From Vibrio rhodolitus (GTDB taxonomy: Bacteria > Pseudomonadota > Gammaproteobacteria > Enterobacterales > Vibrionaceae), in contig NZ_QLYZ01000024.1 of NCBI RefSeq assembly GCF_003350325.1, positions 1-56,137 on the forward strand: a stretch of DNA of 56,137 nt. The letters run 5' to 3'. Under the pieces are notes generated by a model. It saw only the letters and a program-made list of their open reading frames with translations. It made no database searches and was not told the DNA's origin. The translations under genes and the position numbers were made by a program. Positions 9,274 through 18,006 of this stretch are shown here, piece after piece; within the stretch, counting starts at the first letter, position 1; each line of letters opens with the position of its first letter.

Positions 9274-9471
9274 TTAATGTTGTGTCTGTACTTTGTATTT
9301 TTTGACTCTGTCTAACAGAGTTCTTTAAACCTAGTACAAATAAAGCCATCCCGCAGAAAAAACCTTCTGATCATTTCAACGCTATAGCGCTTAAGCTCGC
9401 GAAGGGAACGCACAGTTTGCACCTGCAAATGAGCATTCCCGACAAAGAGATTCAGCTCTAGAGCAAAGAAA

Positions 9472-10956
9472 TTAGCCACCCACGGCGATGTGCTTCATAT
9501 CCGTCATATACCCACGCAGCTCCTCACCAATGTACTCCACTGGGTGGTTACGAATCGCTTCGTTCACTTCAATTAGACGCTGGTTATCGACTTGGTTTGA
9601 CTCAACTTGCAGACCTTTACCAATCACATCTGTGTTTACTGAAGGCATGAACTTCTCACGCAGTAGCGGTGTCGCTACGTTAGCGAATAGGTAGTTACCA
9701 TATTCTGCCGTATCTGAGATGACTACGTTCATTTCGTATAGACGCTTACGTGCTACTGTGTTGGCGATTAGCGGTAGCTCGTGTAGTGATTCGTAGTATG
9801 CAGACTCATCAATGATGCCTGATGCTGTCATCGCTTCAAATGCCAACTCTACCCCTGCACGAACCATAGCGATCATTAGGATACCGTTGTCAAAGTACTC
9901 CTGCTCTGAGATTTGAACGTCAGTGGTTGGGTAGTTTTCAAAGGCGGTTTCACCCGTTTCTGCACGCCAGCCTAATAGATTCACATCATCATTCGCCCAG
10001 TCAGCCATCATGGTGCTTGAAAACTCACCTTGAATGATGTCATCCATATGCTTGTTGTATAGCGGACGCATTAGATCTTTTAGCTCTTCTGATAGGTCAA
10101 ACGCTTTGATTTTCGCAGGGTTTGATAGGCGATCCATCATGTGAGTGATACCACCAAACTTCAGGGCTTCCGTGATTGTTTCCCAGCCGTATTGCAGTAA
10201 CTTACCTGCGTAACCTGGATCAATACCTTCGGCAACCATCTTCTCGTAACATACGATAGAACCCGCTTGCAGCATGCCACATAGAATAGTTTGCTCACCC
10301 ATTAGGTCAGATTTCACTTCTGCAACGAATGATGACTCTAGACAACCTGCACGGTGACCACCTGTTGCAGCTGCCCATGCTTTCGCGATGTCCCAACCCT
10401 CGCCTTGCGGATCGTTCTCTGGGTGAACCGCGATTAGCGTTGGTACACCAAAGCCACGTTTGTATTCTTCACGTACTTCCGTACCTGGACACTTAGGCGC
10501 AACCATCACCACGGTTAGGTCTTTACGGATTTGCATGCCTTCTTCAACAATGTTAAAGCCGTGTGAGTAACCCAGTGCAGCGCCTTGCTTCATCAATGGC
10601 ATTACCGTTTCTACTACATTGGTGTGCTGTTTATCTGGCGTTAGGTTTACCACAAGGTCAGCTTGAGGAATGAGCGCTTCGTAGCTGGCAACTTCAAACC
10701 CATTCTCTTTGGCATTTTTGTATGACTGACGCTGCTCATCAATCGCCGCTTGGCGAAGTGCGTAGGCAACGTCTAGACCTGAATCACGCATGTTCAGACC
10801 TTGGTTTAGACCTTGAGCACCACAACCTACAATGACAACCTTCTTACCTTTCAGGTAGTCTGCTTCCGTTGCAAACTCACTACGATCCATAAAACGACAA
10901 CGACCTAATTGGTCCAATTGCTCACGCAAGTTTAGGGTATTGAAATAGTTAGCCAT
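9472..10956 (-). CDS. ilvC: Ketol-acid reductoisomerase (class II, long form)
   Basis: Catalyses the NADPH-dependent isomeroreduction of acetolactate and acetohydroxybutyrate in valine, leucine and isoleucine synthesis. At 494 residues it is the long enterobacterial-type class II form, with a duplicated C-terminal knotted domain. The Rossmann motif VVIVGCGAQGLNQGLN lies at about 40-55. The Mg-binding segment EVKSDLMGEQTILCG is intact. The start has AAAGGAG upstream. It is divergent from ilvY, the expected arrangement for substrate-induced activation. Confidence 0.95.
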   Translation of the reverse strand: MANYFNTLNLREQLDQLGRCRFMDRSEFATEADYLKGKKVVIVGCGAQGLNQGLNMRDSGLDVAYALRQAAIDEQRQSYKNAKENGFEVASYEALIPQADLVVNLTPDKQHTNVVETVMPLMKQGAALGYSHGFNIVEEGMQIRKDLTVVMVAPKCPGTEVREEYKRGFGVPTLIAVHPENDPQGEGWDIAKAWAAATGGHRAGCLESSFVAEVKSDLMGEQTILCGMLQAGSIVCYEKMVAEGIDPGYAGKLLQYGWETITEALKFGGITHMMDRLSNPAKIKAFDLSEELKDLMRPLYNKHMDDIIQGEFSSTMMADWANDDVNLLGWRAETGETAFENYPTTDVQISEQEYFDNGILMIAMVRAGVELAFEAMTASGIIDESAYYESLHELPLIANTVARKRLYEMNVVISDTAEYGNYLFANVATPLLREKFMPSVNTDVIGKGLQVESNQVDNQRLIEVNEAIRNHPVEYIGEELRGYMTDMKHIAVGG

Positions 10957-11070
10957 TGTAGGGCTCTCCTTTAAGAATAATGTCCATGAGGTCGGTAATT
11001 TTGCTTACCGAATAACCTGATACTAAAACAGACAAAAAGTTGCTTAAAGTGATATATTCACAATTAGTTA

Positions 11071-11085
11071 TTGCAAAAAATGCAA
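11071..11085 (+). promoter_or_regulatory. Candidate IlvY operator in the ilvC-ilvY intergenic region
   Basis: TTGCAAAAAATGCAA is a perfect inverted repeat of the T-N11-A type favoured by LysR-family proteins. It lies 18 bases upstream of ilvY and about 115 bases upstream of ilvC, suited to dual control by IlvY. Assignment is by position and symmetry only. Confidence 0.55.
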
Positions 11086-11102
11086 CATGGATGTGACAAG
11101 CT

Positions 11103-11993
11103 ATGAACATTAAGAGCCTGCAACTCTTTATTCATTTATGTGAGAGTAAAAGCTTCGCCAAAACTGCCGAAGCGATGCACATTAGCCCTTCGGCGCTCAG
11201 TCGCCAAATTCAAAAACTTGAGCAAGAAACCGGACAAGGATTATTTCTGCGTGATAACCGCAGCGTTGAACTCACACCCGCAGGCAAGAAACTGCTGCCT
11301 GTCGCACTGAACATCTTAGCTGAGTGGCAAAACTACCATGCGTTATTTGCTGATTCTGATAGCGAACTGAAAGGGGAAATTCATCTCTTTTGCTCAGTGA
11401 CTGCCAGCTATAGCCATTTGCCAGAACTGCTGTCTGAGTTTCGCCTGCAACACCCTTTTATTGAGTTCAAACTCTCAACGGGTGACCCTGCTCAAGCGAT
11501 TGAGAAAATACTCAATGACGAGGCAGATATCGCCATTTCAGCGATGCCAGAGCAACTGCCATCACGAATTGAGTTTGAAACCATTAGCGAGATCCCTCTA
11601 TCGGTGATTGCGCCATCTGGGGTGAGTAATTTTGCCCAGCAACTGCAAAGCGATAAGCCAGATTGGAACTCAATTCCATTTATCGTACCGGAAGCTGGTA
11701 CGGCTCGTGAGCGTGCCAACACTTGGTTTAAAGCGATGAAAATCAAACCAAACATCTATGCGCAAGTATCCGGTCATGAAGCAATCGTCAGTATGGTCGC
11801 ACTCGGTTGTGGGGTTGGTATCGCGCCAGATGTGGTGATCAACAATAGCCCAGTGAGAGATAAAATTGAGCGTCTAAAAGTCGCACCGATCGCACCTTTT
11901 GAACTTGGCGTATGCTGCAAGCGCTCGCAACTTGATAATCCGCTGGTAAAAGCGCTGTGGAAAGTGGCGCAAGAAAAATACATTACTTTGTAA
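11103..11993 (+). CDS. ilvY: LysR-family activator IlvY
   Basis: A 296-residue LysR-type regulator that activates ilvC on binding acetolactate or acetohydroxybutyrate. The winged helix covers residues 1-60 (SLQLFIHLCESKSFAKTAEAMHISPSALSRQIQKLE); the rest is a periplasmic-binding-like effector domain, with GCGVGIAPDVV near residue 240. Divergent placement beside ilvC, as in E. coli, makes the assignment strong. Confidence 0.9.
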   Translation: MNIKSLQLFIHLCESKSFAKTAEAMHISPSALSRQIQKLEQETGQGLFLRDNRSVELTPAGKKLLPVALNILAEWQNYHALFADSDSELKGEIHLFCSVTASYSHLPELLSEFRLQHPFIEFKLSTGDPAQAIEKILNDEADIAISAMPEQLPSRIEFETISEIPLSVIAPSGVSNFAQQLQSDKPDWNSIPFIVPEAGTARERANTWFKAMKIKPNIYAQVSGHEAIVSMVALGCGVGIAPDVVINNSPVRDKIERLKVAPIAPFELGVCCKRSQLDNPLVKALWKVAQEKYITL

Positions 11994-12010
11994 GCCTTCG
12001 CCAAAACGCA

Positions 12011-12034
12011 AAAAGCCACGCTAGGCGTGGCTTT
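12011..12034. terminator. Bidirectional terminator between ilvY and hemN
   Basis: AAAGCCACGC pairs with GCGTGGCTTT around a short loop. The U-run is stronger on the minus strand, that is for hemN. Confidence 0.85.
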
Positions 12035-12060
12035 CAAATCTAAATCTCTTAAACGAGCGC

Positions 12061-13449
12061 TTAGATAACGCGAGAGAATTGCTGCTGACGAGCGCGATCA
12101 CGTAGGTATTTATCAAAACACATACAGATATTACGGATCAGTAGGCGACCACGCAGAGTCACACGGATTTCGCTCTCATCCACTTCCACTAACCCATCAT
12201 TGATAAAGGTCTGTAAAAGCTCTAAATCTTGCGCAAAGTATTGATTAAAGTTGAGTTTAAATTCACGTTCAATAAACACTTTGTCCAGCTTGAAGTTACA
12301 AATCAGTTGCTTGATAACTTCACGGCGAATCAGATCATCGCTATCCAGTGATACGCCTTTCCACAATGCGTGGCGCTGTTCATTCACCTGCGCGTAGTAC
12401 TTTTTAAGCTCTTTCTGGTTTTGCGCGTAAGCATCACCAATCATCGAAATAGCCGAAACACCAAAGCCCATTAGGTCACACTCACCTTGAGTGGTGTAGC
12501 CTTGGAAGTTACGGTGCAAAATGCCATTGCGCTGAGCAACCGCCAATTCATCATCAGGCAGAGCAAAGTGGTCCATACCGATAAACTGGTAACCCGCTCC
12601 GGTTAAAGTGCCAATGGTCTGCTGCAGGATCGCCATTTTTTCGGTCGCTTGCGGCAGATCTTCATCTTTAATCTTACGCTGTGCAGCAAATAGCTGCGGC
12701 ATGTGCGCGTAGTTAAACACCGATAGACGACCCGGTTGCATCTCTAGCACTTGCTTCAATGTTTCAGCAAAGGATTCTTGAGTCTGTTTTGGTAGACCGT
12801 AGATTAAGTCTAGGTTGGTTGAACGGAAACCTAACTCTTTCGCACGTTTAACCATCACAACAATGAACGCTTCATCTTGTTCACGGTTAACTAGCTTCTG
12901 AACTTCTTTATTGAAGTCTTGCACACCAATACTCAGGCGGTTAAATCCTTCTTCACGGAGGTGATCAAGCACATCCAGTTCAATTTCACGTGGGTCTACT
13001 TCGATACTGATTTCAGCGGTCGCTTCAAAATCAAACTCGCCACGTAAAATCGCCATAATACGGCTGATCTGCGCTTTATTTAGGAAGGTTGGTGTACCAC
13101 CGCCAAAGTGCAATTGCGTCACACGACGCTCTTGCAACAAGCTTGCACGCGTGCGGATCTCTAGTTCTAACACATCAAGATACTCATCCGCTTTATGCGC
13201 ATGACGAGTGATGACTTTATTACAACCACAGTAGTAGCAAAGCTTGTGACAAAATGGGATATGAATGTACAGAGACAATGGTCGCTCTGGGTAAGCCGTA
13301 CACGCCATATCAAAGTCCGCGACCGTAAAGGCTTCATGGAACTCTAATGCGGTTGGGTAAGATGTGTAACGTGGACCGGAATAGTTATATTTATCCAGAA
13401 CCGTTTGATCCCACTCGATTTGTTGGCTTGCTACGACTTGCTGCGACAT
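12061..13449 (-). CDS. hemN: Oxygen-independent coproporphyrinogen III dehydrogenase
   Basis: A radical-SAM enzyme that converts coproporphyrinogen III to protoporphyrinogen IX without oxygen, in haem synthesis. It has 462 residues, close to E. coli HemN (457). The N-terminal lead YSGPRYTSYPTALEF is HemN-specific. The 4Fe-4S ligands are C67, C71 and C74 in FCHKLCYYCGC, with the extra C76 seen in true HemN. The glycine-rich SAM motif GGGTPTFL follows. The C-terminal HemN domain is complete. These features separate it from HemW-type proteins. Confidence 0.95.
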   Translation of the reverse strand: MSQQVVASQQIEWDQTVLDKYNYSGPRYTSYPTALEFHEAFTVADFDMACTAYPERPLSLYIHIPFCHKLCYYCGCNKVITRHAHKADEYLDVLELEIRTRASLLQERRVTQLHFGGGTPTFLNKAQISRIMAILRGEFDFEATAEISIEVDPREIELDVLDHLREEGFNRLSIGVQDFNKEVQKLVNREQDEAFIVVMVKRAKELGFRSTNLDLIYGLPKQTQESFAETLKQVLEMQPGRLSVFNYAHMPQLFAAQRKIKDEDLPQATEKMAILQQTIGTLTGAGYQFIGMDHFALPDDELAVAQRNGILHRNFQGYTTQGECDLMGFGVSAISMIGDAYAQNQKELKKYYAQVNEQRHALWKGVSLDSDDLIRREVIKQLICNFKLDKVFIEREFKLNFNQYFAQDLELLQTFINDGLVEVDESEIRVTLRGRLLIRNICMCFDKYLRDRARQQQFSRVI

Positions 13450-13585
13450 GGTGCTCTTTCCATTCTTTTGACTGAAAGGTCATGGTTACAATAACGGGCT
13501 ATTTTGCCATAGGTGCTTAGTTGAAGTACCTAGGCGTACCGTTTTTTGAGTACAAATACTCAGAACTGATGCCAGAACTGATAAA

Positions 13586-13617
13586 TCGATCACTCACCCT
13601 TAAGTGTAAGTGATCGA
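13586..13617 (-). terminator. Long inverted repeat downstream of the DUF2489 gene
   Basis: TCGATCACT (13586-13594) and AGTGATCGA (13609-13617) form a perfect nine-base stem with a 14-base loop. On the minus strand it is followed by TTTATC, a weak U-run, so it may end the methyltransferase-yihI-DUF2489 transcript. A second small hairpin (TTCCCTGA/TCAGGGAA) sits at about 13662-13684, closer to the gene. The rest of the gap 13450-13696 shows no gene. Confidence 0.45.
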
Positions 13618-13696
13618 CGTTCGGTTATCAGGCTTAGTTATCCGACTTAGAAATCGGCTATCGTTCCCTGAACGTTATCAGGGAAGGCGCTGGCGC

Positions 13697-14185
13697 CTAA
13701 AGCATTTGGATGTTGATTTGATTATTCAGTGGCTGCACTTTCTCTTGCAGCACTTTTAACTCTTCAACAATCGCATCTTGCAGACGCGACTCCGCTTTAT
13801 GGCGAGTTAAGTTTTCCTGCATGCGCTCTTTTTTGCTCAGCGCCTGACGGTCTTCACCGCGAGCCATGTCTTTCACCACATGGTATAGCTCAGCTGTCGC
13901 TGGGAACTCTTTATCAAAGTCGACGCGATCATCGCCTTGAACGTAGTCCATAATGCAGTAGACGCGAATACTGATTTCAGACAGGTCACATTGACCTTGA
14001 ATACCCGCTAAACACAGTGTGTTTACGTTTTCAAAAATATTCGCGTTGCGCTTTTCAATCGCCAGTTGCTGATGTCTAAGCTGCAACTCCTTTTGCTTCT
14101 TCAGTTGGAGAAGAAGGTAACCTGCGTATGACGCTAAGCCGAGAACAATGATTCCACCAGCAATGGCTAACAAGGTTACATTCAT
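13697..14185 (-). CDS. DUF2489-family membrane-anchored protein
   Basis: A 162-residue protein of unknown function recognised as the DUF2489 family. An N-terminal membrane helix (about residues 5-27, LLAIAGGIIVLGLASYAGYLLLQ) is followed by a charged cytoplasmic helix and a compact domain with conserved-looking CLAGIQGQCDLSEISIRVYCIMD. The end is a heptad-rich helix. It lies 14 bases after yihI and is probably cotranscribed with it. Confidence 0.75.
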   Translation of the reverse strand: MNVTLLAIAGGIIVLGLASYAGYLLLQLKKQKELQLRHQQLAIEKRNANIFENVNTLCLAGIQGQCDLSEISIRVYCIMDYVQGDDRVDFDKEFPATAELYHVVKDMARGEDRQALSKKERMQENLTRHKAESRLQDAIVEELKVLQEKVQPLNNQINIQML

Positions 14186-14199
14186 ATCTTACTGTTATC

Positions 14200-14772
14200 C
14201 TATTTGTATTGATTGATATCTAGTGACTCAAATTGAGACAACAGATCATCATCAGATGACGATTTTTTCTCTGCATTATTTGCAACAGAATATGTCTCAT
14301 CTTCGAAGAATTCTTCTTCCGAGTAATCATCAGCTTCTAGGTCATCTTCATAGATACCTAGTTGCTTCATCAATGCTTCGATGCGAGCCAATTTCTCGTC
14401 TACGTATTTCTGTAGACCAGCGCCCAGCTTTTCGCCTTCATCGATACGGTCAAGCAACACGTTCAATTGCGCATCATTTTCCAGCATCTCTAGCTCTTTC
14501 TCAGCGCTTAGACGACGCTCAACTTTAGTTGGCTTCTTAACAGCTTCAACAATCAATGGAATTGGTTTTTTGCTGCCTAAACGTGGATCGCGCTTTTGAC
14601 CGTTAGTGAACTCTTTGCTTGATTTCGCTTCTGAGTTGCGGCTACCAGTCTTTAAGCCTTTACGCTTTTTATCGCGTTTGCGCAGACGTCCTTCAACGTC
14701 TGATTGGGTACGGTTACGAACTACGATAACGTCGCCGTTACCGCCTGATCTAGCTTTCTTACTACGACTCAT
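14200..14772 (-). CDS. yihI: YihI, activator of the GTPase Der
   Basis: A 190-residue homologue of YihI, which stimulates the GTPase activity of Der and so restrains ribosome assembly. The N-terminal third is very basic and disordered (RKRDKKRKGLKTGSRNSEAK). The middle (about 88-140) is the helical domain with the acidic half ELEMLENDAQLNVLLDRIDEGE. The C-terminal tail is strongly acidic. The ATG overlaps the stop of the upstream methyltransferase gene by one base (TAATG), so translation is coupled. Confidence 0.9.
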   Translation of the reverse strand: MSRSKKARSGGNGDVIVVRNRTQSDVEGRLRKRDKKRKGLKTGSRNSEAKSSKEFTNGQKRDPRLGSKKPIPLIVEAVKKPTKVERRLSAEKELEMLENDAQLNVLLDRIDEGEKLGAGLQKYVDEKLARIEALMKQLGIYEDDLEADDYSEEEFFEDETYSVANNAEKKSSSDDDLLSQFESLDINQYK

Positions 14773-15410
14773 TACTGGGTTTTCCTCAGTAAAATTACAT
14801 CTTTTCCAATAAATTCAAGTTCGAGCTTATCCCGCTCAGCCAAGTACTCAAACGTTGCACGGCTAAAAAAGATCACATGGGTAAGATCATTTTTATAGTG
14901 CCATGGTGCAAACGCTTCAACATCGATCACCATCTTGGTCATGATACCAAGCCAGCCACCGGGCTTAACTAAATTTAACCATTGCTGCCACACCATATCC
15001 GGATGGTATAAGTGTTCGATCACTTCTGTAGCAGTCACGAAATCGTATTGTTCATCCAACACCGAGCGTTCTGGGTGATAGTAGATGTCATACAACTTCA
15101 TAGCGTGCCCCTGCTCTTCCAACATTATGGATAACGTTGGACCAGGACCACAACCAAAATCTAACCCTTGAGAATTAGGCGCGACTAGCTGGCAAATTGG
15201 ATCTGCCATACGCGAGAGAAAACGGCGATAGCCTTCATCACTAGGATCGTTCTCATGAAGATCATAGTGAGCTTTCTCTGTCTTTGCATCAAGACGCTGG
15301 TCTGGGTTAACAAACACCAACGCGCAGCGTGAGCACTGTAAATACTGACGGTGCTTATCTTCAAAGTAATGGTGAGTTTGATTGCTTTGACAAAGCGGGC
15401 AGTTGTGCAT
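14772..15410 (-). CDS. Class I SAM-dependent methyltransferase with N-terminal zinc-ribbon
   Basis: The likely start is the ATG at 15410, preceded by AAGGAT, giving 212 residues; a longer reading from 15443 lacks a good ribosome-binding site. The N-terminus carries CPLC and CSRC pairs about 20 residues apart, likely a zinc ribbon. A Rossmann methyltransferase fold follows with SAM motif I GLDFGCGPGPTLS and a later LVKPGGWLGIMT strand. The substrate is unknown. Coupling to yihI by TAATG suggests a role near translation or ribosome assembly, but that is inference. Confidence 0.8.
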   Translation of the reverse strand: MHNCPLCQSNQTHHYFEDKHRQYLQCSRCALVFVNPDQRLDAKTEKAHYDLHENDPSDEGYRRFLSRMADPICQLVAPNSQGLDFGCGPGPTLSIMLEEQGHAMKLYDIYYHPERSVLDEQYDFVTATEVIEHLYHPDMVWQQWLNLVKPGGWLGIMTKMVIDVEAFAPWHYKNDLTHVIFFSRATFEYLAERDKLELEFIGKDVILLRKTQ

Positions 15411-15506
15411 TGATACATCCTTCTTACAGGGGATGCGAAACATACCAGAAACTGCTCTTAGAGTGGAGTATTATTGTGCAATAAATCATCAAATCGGTAA
15501 AAATAG

Positions 15507-15900
15507 ATATAAAAAAAGCGATAGATGAACTATCGCTTTCTAAATGCCATGATGGCTAAACTGGGTTGTACAAAAACTGTACTCCAAATTTCCATTTGTT
15601 TTTCGAGCTTTCCCTGCCAAAAAGGTGTTGTTTGTCATCATCCTAATGAATTTTTGGCTTTCCATTACTTCCTGTAGCTGAGCTCTTCCTAAGCCTGATC
15701 CTTTCCCCTGTCTGTACCATCAGACGAGTTAACCATCCTTATTAAGGCAAACATCCTGCTTACCTTTGAATCCTTTTTCCATCTGCCAAGCAATCCTTAC
15801 TTGCATCCATGGAGACCATCCTAGTCTTTTGTCCTGCTCAACATCGTGTTGATGGAGATACTTTACTATCCGAGCCTTTTCAGGCAACAGGTCAAACTAA
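15507..15900 (-). ncRNA. csrB: CsrB-family regulatory RNA (sequesters CsrA)
   Basis: This minus-strand stretch has no reading frame but contains about 18 GGA triplets in some 330 bases, many as AGGA, CAGGATG or AAGGATGG. It ends in a strong terminator (GAAAGCGATAG / CTATCGCTTT, then seven U's). This is the hallmark of CsrB/CsrC RNAs, which titrate the translational regulator CsrA in the VarS/VarA (GacS/GacA) pathway. V. cholerae has three such RNAs, csrB, csrC and csrD; which one this matches cannot be told here. The 5' end is approximate. Length near 390 fits the family. Confidence 0.85.
15509..15540 (-). terminator. Terminator of the CsrB-type RNA
   Basis: On the minus strand AAAGCGATAG pairs with CTATCGCTTT around a short loop, followed by a run of T's. 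Confidence 0.9.
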
Positions 15901-16078
15901 AAAACTGTGGTTAAATAAAACACAATCACATAACACATTGTATTTAAAAGCCATTTAATATGGAGATACACATTTAGCTGAGTAATGAATGGCAAATGTC
16001 TTACAAAGTTCTGAGCAAGATCGTCAGACGCGACAAAATAGCGTGTGTGATATTGATCAAATAAATGGGTGACAAACA

Positions 16079-16105
16079 AAAAGCCATGTCGTGAAACATG
16101 GCTTT
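16079..16105 (-). terminator. Terminator of cytochrome c4
   Basis: On the minus strand AAAGCCATGT pairs with ACATGGCTTT around TTCACG, followed by a U-run, 26 bases after the stop codon. Confidence 0.85.
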
Positions 16106-16130
16106 GAGAGTCTTACTGGAAGGTAAATGT

Positions 16131-16748
16131 TTAGTGAAGTCCGCCTACATACTTAGATAGTACGTCGATGTCTTCATCTGTTAATTTTTTCGCAACATCG
16201 CGCATCATCGCGTTCATGTCGTTGTTGCGGTTGCCGTCTCTGAATTTCTCTAGCTGCAGCTTAACGTAATCTGCATGCTGACCTGAGATTTTAGGGAATC
16301 CAGATAGCTCTGTACCATTACCACGCGGACCATGACAAGCAATACAAGCCGCAATGCCACGCTCAGCATCACCTGCGGCGTAGAGGTTTTTGCCCTGCTC
16401 GACCACATTTTCTGGCGTGGTGTTGTGAGCCAGTGGTAATGACGCATAGTAAGCAGCGAGATCTGCCATATCTTGCTCATTCAGTGGCATCGCCATGCCA
16501 CTCATTACAGGGTCATAACGACCTTGTTTACCACCACTCGTCATTCCGAGCTTAAGGTCTTTCAGCTGCTTCTCAATATACTTCGCATGCTGACCGGCCA
16601 GTGAAGGGTACATTCCAAGTAAACTGTTGCCATCTGCTCCATGACACGCAACACAAGTTTGAGATTTTGCTTTACCAGCTTCTATGCTGCCTTGGGCCCA
16701 TACGGAGCAGCTGGCCAAAAGACTCACAATTAGCACTAATTTCTTCAT
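16131..16748 (-). CDS. Dihaem cytochrome c4
   Basis: A periplasmic dihaem electron carrier of 205 residues, thought to feed cytochrome oxidases. A signal peptide covers residues 1-19 (ends VWAQG). The two haem motifs are CVACH at 32-36 and CIACH at 135-139, each in a similar domain with a later Met (SGMAMPL; NDMNAMM) as probable axial ligand. The duplicated domain layout is diagnostic of cytochrome c4. It is divergent from engB, as in several gammaproteobacteria. Confidence 0.9.
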   Translation of the reverse strand: MKKLVLIVSLLASCSVWAQGSIEAGKAKSQTCVACHGADGNSLLGMYPSLAGQHAKYIEKQLKDLKLGMTSGGKQGRYDPVMSGMAMPLNEQDMADLAAYYASLPLAHNTTPENVVEQGKNLYAAGDAERGIAACIACHGPRGNGTELSGFPKISGQHADYVKLQLEKFRDGNRNNDMNAMMRDVAKKLTDEDIDVLSKYVGGLH

Positions 16749-16896
16749 GACATTCCATTATAATTATCAAGCTTCCAGTACCACTCTGCATTGCCACTCA
16801 TGGTACAATAGGCGACCTCATGCCGAGTACGGTTATTTTACACAATTTCACAAAAAAGTAATCAATTGACTACACAAAGTCGAGATGGAGTTAACA

Positions 16897-17562
16897 GTGA
16901 GCGTAAAAATTAATTACCAAAACACCCATTTCATCACAAGTGCGCCAGATATTCGCCACTTGCCAGAGGATGAGGGCATTGAAATTGCGTTCGCTGGACG
17001 CTCCAATGCCGGGAAATCGAGCTCTCTTAACCGTTTGACCAACCAAAAGAGTCTCGCTAAAACCAGTAAAACACCAGGTCGTACCCAGTTGATCAACCTA
17101 TTCAAGGTGGCTGATGGCTGTCATATCGTCGACCTACCAGGATACGGTTTTGCTCAAGTACCACTTGAAATGAAGAAGAAGTGGCAAAAGTCTCTCGGTG
17201 AATATCTACAAAAACGCCAATGTCTAAAAGGCTTGGTGGTATTGATGGATATTCGTCATCCGATGAAAGACCTCGACCAACAATTGATTTTCTGGGCAGT
17301 AGATAGCGGCATTCCAGTACAAGTTCTGCTAACTAAAGCAGACAAGCTGAAAAGTGGCGCGCGCAAAGCGGCTGTGCTTAAGATCCGTGAAGATGCCAAA
17401 GGTTTCGGTGGCACAGTGAAAGTAGACGCGTTCTCTTCACTTAAAGGTCTTGGTGTAGATGTTCTGCGTAACAAACTCGATGAATGGTTTGCGCCAGCAT
17501 TTGCCGATCTGATTGATGAAGATTTCGATGCGGATGTAGCCTCTGATCACGACGGCGAATAA
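16897..17562 (+). CDS. engB: Ribosome-biogenesis GTPase EngB (YihA/YsxC)
   Basis: An essential TRAFAC GTPase involved in large-subunit assembly. I chose GTG 16897 because ATGGAG lies at the right distance before it and the protein then begins MSVKINYQNTHF, matching the E. coli start; an in-frame ATG lies at 16885. G1 is AGRSNAGKSS, G2 lies in KTPGRTQLIN, G3 is DLPGYG, G4 is TKAD and G5 is FSS. The acidic C-terminal tail is normal for the family. A terminator follows directly. Confidence 0.95.
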   Translation: MSVKINYQNTHFITSAPDIRHLPEDEGIEIAFAGRSNAGKSSSLNRLTNQKSLAKTSKTPGRTQLINLFKVADGCHIVDLPGYGFAQVPLEMKKKWQKSLGEYLQKRQCLKGLVVLMDIRHPMKDLDQQLIFWAVDSGIPVQVLLTKADKLKSGARKAAVLKIREDAKGFGGTVKVDAFSSLKGLGVDVLRNKLDEWFAPAFADLIDEDFDADVASDHDGE

Positions 17563-17578
17563 CTCGCACAACAATTGA

Positions 17579-17607
17579 TAGCCTCGCTTTTGCGGGGCTT
17601 TTTTGTT
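17579..17607 (+). terminator. Terminator of engB
   Basis: GCCTCGC pairs with GCGGGGC (one mismatched/wobble pair) around TTTT, followed by a T-run. Confidence 0.85.
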
Positions 17608-17642
17608 TCTGAGCAAAGTTAGCCCAGCAAATAGTATCAGTA

Positions 17643-17860
17643 GAAAGAAAAGCCCCACTCAACAATGGGGCAACGGGAGAGAATAATAAGTTGTTATAGT
17701 TATGTTGCTAGCTTTCCGCAACTCACGCTAATTTTCAACCCCTTGCCAAATGCTGTTCGCCATCGCCTAATCTCACCCTAAGCCTTATGACTTAAAGGTT
17801 AGAGCAAATTGTTTCTTTTCAATTAGTTAAATTGTAGAGATTTATTTTTTATACGAAATA
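17643..17860 (-). ncRNA. Candidate small RNA downstream of Spot 42
   Basis: A minus-strand terminator (GCCCCA/TGGGGC with TTTTCTTT) ends at about 17643, yet no minus-strand gene lies above it except spf, which has its own terminator at 18007. A separate short transcript is therefore likely. From memory, Vibrionaceae have a second sRNA (VSsrna24 in Aliivibrio salmonicida) in this polA-engB gap near spf. The 5' end is a guess; no clear promoter was found. The rest of 17563-18006 holds no gene. Confidence 0.45.
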
Positions 17861-18006
17861 ACAAAAGTGTGATGAAGGAATATTACAGATTTTTGTAATC
17901 AGACGTTTCAAGTGCATAAACGCGCTAATAAATATTGATTAAGATAGGAAAAGTTGTGTGCGTTGGAGCCGCTGAGAAGTGTGTAGAGAAATTTTCTTTG
18001 CCACAA

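Noticed and set aside
9275..9471. Inverted repeats (TTTGCA/TGCAAA, GGGAA/TTCCC, ACTCTGT/ACAGAGT) after ilvC
   Set aside because: Stems lack a U-run on either strand and no transcript is implied; perhaps weak ilvC 3' structure only.
15897..16079. 60-codon frame upstream of the CsrB-type RNA
   Set aside because: No ribosome-binding site; it lies over the expected promoter and upstream control region of the RNA.
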